A stretch of 5,205 nucleotides of DNA from Mariprofundaceae bacterium (GTDB taxonomy: Bacteria > Pseudomonadota > Zetaproteobacteria > Mariprofundales > Mariprofundaceae), in assembly GCA_027018975.1 (NCBI GenBank), contig JALUXN010000318.1:1-5205 (forward strand), in the 5' to 3' direction. The notes beneath the pieces were generated by a model. The model searched no databases. It saw nothing but the letters and a program-made list of their open reading frames with translations, and was not told the origin of the DNA. Positions within the stretch are counted from its first letter, which is position 1, and each line of letters opens with the position of its first letter. Shown in pieces: positions 1-5,205 of this stretch. A program made the translations under genes and the position numbers.

Positions 1-1307
1 ACAACATCGCCCGCCGCCAGATGCTTGCGCGCCCAGTCGCCGGCCGCCTCAAGATCATCCACCAGCGACACCTCACGATGGCCGCGCGCCACCATCCCCT
101 CTGCCAAGCGCGCACTCTCAATCCCCTCGATCGGCGCTTCGCTGGCCGCATAGATCGGCAGCAGCGCCACACTGTTGGCGTCATCAAAAGCGCCCATAAA
201 TTCAGTCATCAAATCGCGCGTGCGGGTATAGCGGTGCGGTTGAAAGAGCACATGGATCGCGCGCGTCGGCCAGCAGTCACGCGCCGCCGCCAGAGTCGCT
301 CGCAACTCCTTCGGGTGGTGGGCATAATCATCGACCAGCACCCCTGCGCCCATCTCGGTGCGCTGAAAACGGCGCTGAATCCCTTCAAAGGAGGCAAATG
401 CCTCGCGAATCACGGCCAAATCGATACCGAGATCAAGCAGCACAGCCATCGCCGCCAACGCATTCTCGGCATTGTGCCGCCCCGGCATCGGCAACCGGAA
501 CTCGCCCAATTCACCCAGCTCACGGCTCGCCGCCGTAAATCGCTGCCCCGCGCCATCGGCGGTAACACTGAGCAGATGCAGATCGGCCTGCGGACTGCTG
601 CCGTAGGTAGTCACCGGCTTGTATAACCCTTCGCGCAGCGCCGCCACGTTGGGGTGCTCATGGTGCAGCACCACCCGCCCGTAAAAAGGCACCAGATTGA
701 CGAAGGTGCGAAACGCCTCCATCAGCGCCTCAAAATCACCATAATGATCGAGATGTTCGGGATCGATATTGCTGACCACCGCGATGGTCGGTGAGAGACG
801 CAGGAACGAGCCATCACTCTCATCGGCCTCCGCCACCAGCCACGGGCTGGCACCGAGCCGCGCATTGCTGCCGCAGGCGGTCAGCCGGCCACCGATCACG
901 TAGGTCGGATCGAGCCCCGCCACCTCCATGCCGTGCGCAATCAGCGAGGTCATGGTGGTCTTGCCGTGACTACCCGCCACCGCCACGCCCTGTTTCATAC
1001 GCATCAGCTCCGCCAGCATATCGGCGCGCGGAATCACCGGCACACCGCGCTGCTGGGCGGCGGCAATCTCCGGATTGCTCGCATCGACCGCGCTGGAGAC
1101 CACCACCACCTGCGCATCGCCCAGATTCTCCGCCGCATGGCCGATCGCCACCGGCACACCCAGACTGCGCAGCCGCGCCACATTGGCATTGGCCGCCAGA
1201 TCACTGCCCTGTACGGCAAAGCCCTGATTATGCAGCAGCTCGGCGATACCACTCATGCCGATGCCGCCGATGCCGATCAGATGGATACGCTGCACGCGAC
1301 TCTTCAT
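1..1307 (-). CDS. murC: UDP-N-acetylmuramate--L-alanine ligase MurC (3' end outside window)
   Basis: The first 435 codons are present; the frame is open to the left edge without a stop. By comparison with E. coli MurC (491 residues), about 40 to 55 residues are missing. I translated the whole stretch by hand and found no frameshift. MurC is the cytoplasmic ATP-dependent ligase that adds L-alanine to UDP-MurNAc, starting the stem peptide. Motifs in order: the UDP-binding glycine loop GIGGIGMSG (12-20); SSAV (72-75); the P-loop AGSHGKTT (111-118, Lys116); AEADESDGSF (159-168); NIDPEHLDHY (180-189); GRHNAENALAA (276-286); GIQRRFQ (309-315); DDYAHHPKE (326-334); FQPHRYTRT (355-363); and YAASEAPIEG (386-395). 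The SHGKTT loop and HHPKE motif separate MurC from MurD, MurE and MurF; the related ligase Mpl is excluded by the order and motifs. The ATG at 1307 overlaps the murG stop as ATGA and has GGAAGG seven bases upstream. murB would often follow, but that lies outside the window. Confidence 0.97.
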   Translation of the reverse strand, partial: MKSRVQRIHLIGIGGIGMSGIAELLHNQGFAVQGSDLAANANVARLRSLGVPVAIGHAAENLGDAQVVVVSSAVDASNPEIAAAQQRGVPVIPRADMLAELMRMKQGVAVAGSHGKTTMTSLIAHGMEVAGLDPTYVIGGRLTACGSNARLGASPWLVAEADESDGSFLRLSPTIAVVSNIDPEHLDHYGDFEALMEAFRTFVNLVPFYGRVVLHHEHPNVAALREGLYKPVTTYGSSPQADLHLLSVTADGAGQRFTAASRELGELGEFRLPMPGRHNAENALAAMAVLLDLGIDLAVIREAFASFEGIQRRFQRTEMGAGVLVDDYAHHPKELRATLAAARDCWPTRAIHVLFQPHRYTRTRDLMTEFMGAFDDANSVALLPIYAASEAPIEGIESARLAEGMVARGHREVSLVDDLEAAGDWARKHLAAGDV

Positions 1308-2431
1308 GCCTGCGCCTTCCCGCCTGTCGTTGTATCCAGCGGCAGAAACTCCGCCAGCAGATCGAGCTGCTTATCGCGCGCCGCATAGGGCGCCACCGCT
1401 TGCCCCGCACGGCTCATCTCGGCAAGGCGCGCATCATCAAAGAGCGCCGCATCGATCTCGGCAGCCAGCTGCTCCACCGTCAATGTCTGTTGATTCAGCA
1501 CCACCGCCGCGCCGGCATCGGCCAGTGCCAACGCATTGTGACGCTGATGATCATCGGCCGCATGCGGCAGCGGCACAAACAGTGACGGCATGCCGATACA
1601 GGCCGCCTCACTCACTGTCATCGCACCAGAGCGCGCCACCAGCAGGTCGCCGCTGGCATAAAAACCGGCCATATCCTCACAGAAGGGGCGCACATCAGCG
1701 TCAATACCGGCGCAGGCGTAGATATCGGCCGCCACCTGCAGCGCTGCCGGCTGATTGCCGGCGATATGGGTGACCGAAAAGGCGCGCCCCTCACGTTTAA
1801 GCAGCCGACACGCCTCCGGCACCATCTGATTAAGCACCAACGCCCCCTGCGAACCGCCCAATACCAGCAGGCGTGGCGTTTGATGGCGCTGCCAGCGCAG
1901 CTGCAGCAACAGATCGCGCACCACATTACCGGTCACCACGGCGCGCACCGAGCGGTGCAGGTGCGCCTTCGCCGTCGAAAAGCCGAGCATGATCGCCCGG
2001 CAGAAACGCGCCAGCGTGCGATTGACCAGCCCCGGCATAGCATTCTGTTCGTAGAGCACCACCGGTACCCGCTGCAACAGCGCCGCAATCACCGCTGAAA
2101 CACTGGCGTAACCGCCCACGCCAACGAGCAGATCGGGCTGTTCGTCGCGCCAATTCGCACGGATCGCCAGCACCGCACGCGGCAGCTCCCAGAGCAACAC
2201 ACGCAGCCGCTGCAACATACCCGCGCCCTTCACACCATGCATCTGCAACAGTTGCACCCGTCTCTCGCCGCGCTCCGGCAGTAGTGTCGCCTCCAAGCCC
2301 CGCTCGGCACCGATAAAGGCGACCTGCAGCGCTGGCCAACGCGCGCGCGCCGCATCGGCCAGCGCGCAGGCCGGCATGACATGGCCGCCGGTACCGCCGC
2401 CGGCAATGCAGAGCAGTGGTGCGCGGCTCAT
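1304..2431 (-). CDS. murG: UDP-GlcNAc:undecaprenyl-PP-MurNAc-pentapeptide N-acetylglucosaminyltransferase MurG
   Basis: Complete, 375 residues (E. coli MurG has 355). This peripheral membrane GT-B glycosyltransferase on the cytoplasmic face transfers GlcNAc from UDP-GlcNAc to lipid I, making lipid II. The N-terminal domain carries the first glycine loop GGGTGGHVMP (11-20), MHGVKG (64-69), a second loop GVGGYAS (104-110) and YEQNAMPGLVNR (127-138). The C-terminal UDP-GlcNAc domain has LGGSQGA (191-197), ARSGAMTVSE (266-275), where Glu275 matches the ribose-binding glutamate, and DDHQRHNA (293-300). The second loop lacks the usual Gly-Pro (GGYxSGP) and reads GGYASVS; the common HEQN reads YEQN. 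The ATG at 2431 overlaps the ftsW stop as ATGA and has AAGGAG eight bases upstream. An in-frame ATG at 2536 would add 35 residues without family resemblance from inside ftsW. The last 15 or so residues are an unremarkable polar tail. The gene ends in an ATGA overlap with murC. Confidence 0.97.
   Translation of the reverse strand: MSRAPLLCIAGGGTGGHVMPACALADAARARWPALQVAFIGAERGLEATLLPERGERRVQLLQMHGVKGAGMLQRLRVLLWELPRAVLAIRANWRDEQPDLLVGVGGYASVSAVIAALLQRVPVVLYEQNAMPGLVNRTLARFCRAIMLGFSTAKAHLHRSVRAVVTGNVVRDLLLQLRWQRHQTPRLLVLGGSQGALVLNQMVPEACRLLKREGRAFSVTHIAGNQPAALQVAADIYACAGIDADVRPFCEDMAGFYASGDLLVARSGAMTVSEAACIGMPSLFVPLPHAADDHQRHNALALADAGAAVVLNQQTLTVEQLAAEIDAALFDDARLAEMSRAGQAVAPYAARDKQLDLLAEFLPLDTTTGGKAQA
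1315..1320 (-). promoter_or_regulatory. Shine-Dalgarno sequence of murC
   Basis: On the minus strand this reads GGAAGG, seven bases before the ATG at 1307, inside the 3' end of murG. It supports the murC start that shares the ATGA with the murG stop. The match to the anti-Shine-Dalgarno sequence is moderate. Confidence 0.65.
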
Positions 2432-3627
2432 GTGAGCTGCTCCTTGAGTTGCGCCATGCGACCACGCCCCGATTTTTTGCGGCGATTGCCCGGCTGATGC
2501 CGCTGCACCGAAAAGACCAGCCCCATCAAGGCGCACTCGCCGATCAATGCACTGCCGCCATAGGAGACAAACGGCATCGGCATCCCCTTGGTCGGCAGCA
2601 GCCCCATCGCCGCGCCGAGATTGATCATCAGTGCCGTACCGAAGAGCACCACGCAGCCGATAATCAGCAGCCGCTGATACATCGATTCACAGCGTAGCGC
2701 CAGCCAGATACTGCGCCCGAGCAGCAGACAGAAGACCGCCAGCAGGCTCAAGATACCGACCAGCCCCAGCTCCTCACCGATACAGGCGGAGATGAAGTCG
2801 GTAAACACCTCCGGCAGATAAAAGAGCTTCTGCACCCCCTGTCCGACACCGACACCGAACAGACCGCCGCTGCCGAAGGCGATCATCGACTGGATCAGTT
2901 GGTAGCCGTTGCCGTAAGGGTCGTGCCACGGATCGAGGAAGGTGGTCATGCGCTGCAAGCGATAGGGCTCGGCGACCACGGCGATCACCGCCAACGGAAT
3001 GAAGGTGCCGACCAGACCGAAGAGGTGGCGCATCGGCACACCGCCGACAAACCACATGGCGAAGCAGACAGTGGAGAGCAGCACAGAACTGCCGAAATCC
3101 GGCTGCAACAGCAGCAGCAACAGTGATACACCGAGCACCACCAGCATCGGCGCCAAACCGCTGGCGAAGTGGGTGAGCCGCTCGGGAAACGAGCCCATGT
3201 AGTAGGCCATGTAGATGATCACCGCCGGCTTGAGAATCTCCACTGGCTGCAGCGTCAACCCCATCAGCGAGAACCAGCGCTGCGCGCCGTTGATTTCGCG
3301 CCCCAGCCCCGGCACCAATACCGCCACCATCAACAGTATTGCCACGCCGAGCAGCGGCAGCGCAACGGCGCGCCACCAGGTGGTATCGATGCGTGAGAGC
3401 AGCCACATCAGCAGCAATCCGCTCGGAATATAGACCAGCCAGTGGCCGACAATGCGGAACGGATCACCATAGCGCACCTCCGCCACGCTGACGCTGCTGC
3501 TATAGACCATCAGCACGCTGAAACTCATCAACGCCAGCACGCATCCGGCGAGGATCGGATCGAACGGCTGCAGCGTTTTGGCCGCCGGCTTCTTTGCGAC
3601 TGAATGCTGTGCGGCTGACTTATGCAT
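2428..3627 (-). CDS. ftsW: Septal peptidoglycan glycosyltransferase FtsW (SEDS family)
   Basis: Complete, 399 residues, close to the family's usual size of about 400. FtsW is the divisome SEDS polymerase: it joins lipid II into glycan strands at the septum together with a class B penicillin-binding protein (FtsI). A basic cytoplasmic N-terminus of about 25 residues is followed by roughly ten hydrophobic segments. Family motifs: NGAQRWFSLMG (113-123) leading into LQPVEILKP; LLQPDFGSS (173-181); the large extracytoplasmic loop with DPWHDPYGNGYQLIQS (232-247) and GVGVGQGVQK; LPEVFTDFISACIGEELG (271-288), where Asp277 matches the catalytic aspartate of SEDS proteins; and GLLPTKGMPMPFVSYGGS (342-359). 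It ends in a basic tail rich in Arg and Lys. RodA is the alternative SEDS member, but the position between murD and murG supports FtsW. The ATG at 3627 has a strong GGAGG six bases upstream; the same frame is open to 3840 inside murD, but that arginine-rich stretch is not FtsW-like. Odd: Glu364 sits within the last membrane helix. Confidence 0.96.
   Translation of the reverse strand: MHKSAAQHSVAKKPAAKTLQPFDPILAGCVLALMSFSVLMVYSSSVSVAEVRYGDPFRIVGHWLVYIPSGLLLMWLLSRIDTTWWRAVALPLLGVAILLMVAVLVPGLGREINGAQRWFSLMGLTLQPVEILKPAVIIYMAYYMGSFPERLTHFASGLAPMLVVLGVSLLLLLLQPDFGSSVLLSTVCFAMWFVGGVPMRHLFGLVGTFIPLAVIAVVAEPYRLQRMTTFLDPWHDPYGNGYQLIQSMIAFGSGGLFGVGVGQGVQKLFYLPEVFTDFISACIGEELGLVGILSLLAVFCLLLGRSIWLALRCESMYQRLLIIGCVVLFGTALMINLGAAMGLLPTKGMPMPFVSYGGSALIGECALMGLVFSVQRHQPGNRRKKSGRGRMAQLKEQLT
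2440..2445 (-). promoter_or_regulatory. Shine-Dalgarno sequence of murG
   Basis: On the minus strand this reads AAGGAG, eight bases before the ATG at 2431, inside the 3' end of ftsW. Together with the ATGA overlap it fixes the murG start and rules out the upstream in-frame ATG at 2536. Confidence 0.8.
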
Positions 3628-4990
3628 CCGCCGCCTCCAGCGCCCGCACGGCATGCATAAAGCAGTCGCCGCGCTCAACATAATCTTTGAATTGATCCTG
3701 ACTGGCCGCCGCCGGCGATAGCAAAACCGGCACGCCCTGTTGGCCGCGCGCTGCCTCCTTGACCGCCTGCGGCACGGTTTTAACAAATTGTGCCGGCACA
3801 CCGGCCGCCTCGGCCAGCTGCATGAAGGGTGCGGCATCACTGCCGACCACCAGCATCTGCGTCACCCGCTCGGCCACGCACGCCTGCAGCGTGTGTAACT
3901 CCAGCCCTTTGCGCAGGCCGCCACAGATCCAGATCACCTGATGAAAAGCGCCGAGCGCCGCCTTGGCCGCCTCCGGATTGGTCGCCTTGGAGTCGTTGAT
4001 CCACTCGCGCCCGACCACCACGCCGAGCGATTGCAGCCGGTGCGGCAAGCCGCGGAAGGAGGTGAGCGATTGACGAATCACGCCCGGCGTTACACCGAAA
4101 TCGGCCGCCGCCTGACCGGCCACGGCGAGATTGAGGTGTTGATGCATGCCGACAACCGCCAGTTCATCATGGTTGATCGTGTGCGCCACATCGTAGTGGT
4201 GCCAGAAGAGCTGCCAGCTGCCATCATCAGCCAACTGCACACCGCAATCCAGCCCCTCGGCACTGTGCAGATCCATCGAGCCGACACCGCAGCGGCGCAC
4301 AAACACACCGCGTTCACGCAGCTCATTCGCCAGCCCGTCCCACGCCGCATCGGCCGGCAGCATCGCCTTGTCGCCCTCGCCCTGACGGGCAAACAGCCGC
4401 ATCTTGGCCGCCGTATAACTGGCCATGTTTTCATGCATGTCGGCGTGATCGGGTTGCAGATTGAGCAGCGCCGCCCAGCGTGGCCGAATTGGCTGCGCCC
4501 GCTCCAGCTGGAAACTGGAGAGCTCCAGCACCACGCGCGGCGGCTGCGCCTCACCATCGAGCAGATCGAGCATCGCCGTGCCGATATTGCCGCCCGCCTC
4601 GATGCCGCCGGGCAGGGTGTCCATCATGGTGCTGATCAGCGACACCGTCGTTGTCTTGCCGTTGGTGCCGGTGACCGCCACCAGATCGCCACGGAAATAT
4701 TCTGTAAACAGATCGAGATCGCCGAGTACCGGCACACCCGCATCGCGCAGCTCAACCAATACCGGGTGGTACCAGTTGACGCCGGGGCTGACCACGACGC
4801 GCGAAAAGGTACGCAGCTTGGCGACATCAAGCGGCCCGACATGGGTCGGGATGTTGATGCGCATGGTCGCATCGGCCGCCTCATCGAACGCCTCGCACGC
4901 CTGCCCCTGCGCAATGAGGAAGCGCGCCACCGCTTGTCCGGTGCGCCCCATGCCGATGATGGCGGTATTGGTTGGCATCGTGCTGCTCAT
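3620..4990 (-). CDS. murD: UDP-N-acetylmuramoyl-L-alanine--D-glutamate ligase MurD
   Basis: Complete, 456 residues (E. coli MurD has 438). This cytoplasmic ATP-dependent ligase adds D-glutamate to UDP-MurNAc-L-Ala, the second amino-acid step of the peptidoglycan stem. Visible motifs in order: the N-terminal UDP-binding fold with GMGRTG (13-18) and SPG (68-70); the P-loop TGTNGKTT (107-114, Lys112); ELSSFQLE (156-163); NLQPDH (177-182); the lysine expected to be carbamylated (Lys196 in YTAAKMR); LPHR (315-318); NDSKATN (332-338); and LLSPAAASQDQF (423-434) of the C-terminal domain. The usual GxHNxxN motif reads GMHQHLN (281-287). I chose the ATG at 4990 because it overlaps the mraY stop as ATGA and begins just before the first beta strand. 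The frame is open further upstream to an ATG at 5074, but that extension lies inside mraY and resembles nothing in MurD. A second ATG at 4978 is possible but has no visible ribosome binding site. The gene ends 8 bases inside ftsW. Confidence 0.97.
   Translation of the reverse strand: MSSTMPTNTAIIGMGRTGQAVARFLIAQGQACEAFDEAADATMRINIPTHVGPLDVAKLRTFSRVVVSPGVNWYHPVLVELRDAGVPVLGDLDLFTEYFRGDLVAVTGTNGKTTTVSLISTMMDTLPGGIEAGGNIGTAMLDLLDGEAQPPRVVLELSSFQLERAQPIRPRWAALLNLQPDHADMHENMASYTAAKMRLFARQGEGDKAMLPADAAWDGLANELRERGVFVRRCGVGSMDLHSAEGLDCGVQLADDGSWQLFWHHYDVAHTINHDELAVVGMHQHLNLAVAGQAAADFGVTPGVIRQSLTSFRGLPHRLQSLGVVVGREWINDSKATNPEAAKAALGAFHQVIWICGGLRKGLELHTLQACVAERVTQMLVVGSDAAPFMQLAEAAGVPAQFVKTVPQAVKEAARGQQGVPVLLSPAAASQDQFKDYVERGDCFMHAVRALEAADA
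3634..3638 (-). promoter_or_regulatory. Shine-Dalgarno sequence of ftsW
   Basis: On the minus strand this reads GGAGG, six bases before the ATG at 3627. It lies within the last codons of murD. It decides the ftsW start against the much longer open frame that reaches back to 3840, and gives ftsW a strong site of its own besides the 8-base overlap with murD. Confidence 0.8.
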
Positions 4991-5205
4991 CGGATCTTCA
5001 AGGTAGAGAGCGCTACCAACGCCAAGATAATCGAAATAATCCAGAAGCGGACAATCACCTTCGGCTCCGCCCAACCTTTGAGCTCAAAGTGGTGGTGGAT
5101 CGGCGCCATGCGGAAAACCCGCTTACCGGTCAGCTTGAAGCTCGCCACCTGCACCATCACCGATACCGCCTCCAGCACAAACAGGCCGCCGGCAATACCG
5201 AAGAG
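4987..5205 (-). CDS. mraY: Phospho-N-acetylmuramoyl-pentapeptide-transferase MraY, C-terminal part (5' end outside window)
   Basis: Only the last 72 residues and the TGA stop are in the window; the gene enters in frame from the right edge, with about 290 residues missing if it has the family's usual length of about 360. MraY is an integral inner-membrane enzyme that transfers phospho-MurNAc-pentapeptide from UDP to undecaprenyl phosphate, giving lipid I. The fragment contains the hallmark FRMAPIHHHFELKGW stretch, whose triple histidine (bases 5089-5097) belongs to the conserved cytoplasmic loop near the active site. This is followed by EPKVIVRFWIIS and a final hydrophobic helix ending in STLKIR, closely resembling the E. 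coli C-terminus. A GTG codon at 5178 could be mistaken for a start, but it lies inside a membrane helix and the frame stays open upstream with matching residues (LFGIAGGLF). Its stop overlaps the murD start as ATGA. Identification is secure. Confidence 0.97.
   Translation of the reverse strand, partial: LFGIAGGLFVLEAVSVMVQVASFKLTGKRVFRMAPIHHHFELKGWAEPKVIVRFWIISIILALVALSTLKIR
4995..4999 (-). promoter_or_regulatory. Weak Shine-Dalgarno candidate of murD
   Basis: On the minus strand this reads GAAGA, only four bases before the ATG at 4990, inside the end of mraY. Both the match and the spacing are poor. Initiation of murD is therefore more likely to depend on ribosomes finishing mraY at the shared ATGA than on this site alone. 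Confidence 0.35.

Noticed and set aside
21..626. A 201-codon open frame on the plus strand.
   Set aside because: It lies wholly opposite the intact, motif-rich murC; its Arg/His/Gln-rich product has no family resemblance.
1254..1280. A short repeat of ATGCCG-like units.
   Set aside because: It encodes the repeated Gly-Ile-Gly of the MurC nucleotide-binding loop (GIGGIGMSG), so protein constraint explains it.
791..1585. A 264-codon open frame on the plus strand.
   Set aside because: It runs opposite murC and murG, spans their junction, and encodes a Pro/Arg/His-rich product typical of antisense frames in GC-rich genes; it has no recognisable domain.
2432..2536. A 35-residue N-terminal extension of murG.
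   Set aside because: It overlaps the FtsW C-terminus and has no MurG resemblance; the ATG at 2431 has AAGGAG at good spacing.
2774..3406. A 210-codon minus-strand frame inside ftsW.
   Set aside because: It is another frame of ftsW, which is fully explained by its conserved SEDS motifs; the product is Ala/Arg-rich without domains.
3628..3840. A 71-residue N-terminal extension of ftsW.
   Set aside because: It would overlap murD by over 200 bases, is arginine-rich and unlike FtsW, and the ATG at 3627 has a GGAGG site and a normal N-terminus.
4991..5074. A 28-residue N-terminal extension of murD into mraY.
   Set aside because: It does not resemble MurD, and the ATG at 4990 forms an ATGA overlap like two other junctions in the window.

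Overview
The window is a continuous stretch of the division and cell wall (dcw) cluster, read entirely on the minus strand. In transcription order it holds the 3' end of mraY, then complete murD, ftsW and murG, then murC cut off at the left edge. This mraY-murD-ftsW-murG-murC order is the classical proteobacterial arrangement. The DNA is GC-rich (by eye around 60%), with strong use of GCG, CTG, GGC and GAT codons. The proteins look Gram-negative and proteobacterial. MraY ends much like the gammaproteobacterial enzyme. Several MurC stretches (VIGGRL, ESDGSF, NIDPEHLDHY, YAASEAPIEG) read more like alpha-, delta- or zetaproteobacterial MurC than E. coli MurC. I place the organism only as a proteobacterium, probably not an enterobacterium.

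Layout from right to left: the mraY 3' end (5205-4987), murD (4990-3620), ftsW (3627-2428), murG (2431-1304) and murC (1307-1, incomplete). All four junctions overlap: ATGA at mraY/murD, ftsW/murG and murG/murC, and 8 bases at murD/ftsW. No intergenic DNA exists in the window. I see no promoter, terminator, RNA gene, mobile element or repeat array, and none would be expected inside such an operon. The starts of ftsW, murG and murC are fixed by good Shine-Dalgarno sequences lying inside the preceding gene. That of murD is weak and its start rests mainly on the ATGA overlap.

Together the genes make and use lipid II. MurC and MurD are cytoplasmic ligases that add the first and second amino acids to UDP-MurNAc. 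MraY moves the phospho-MurNAc-pentapeptide onto undecaprenyl phosphate, and MurG adds GlcNAc to give lipid II. FtsW is the SEDS-family glycan polymerase of the divisome. All reading frames are intact and the key catalytic motifs are present. The departures from textbook motifs are small: an altered glycine loop in MurG, GMHQHLN in MurD where GxHNxxN is usual, and an acidic residue in the last FtsW membrane helix. I found no sign of a novel system; this is an ordinary, well-conserved core region.
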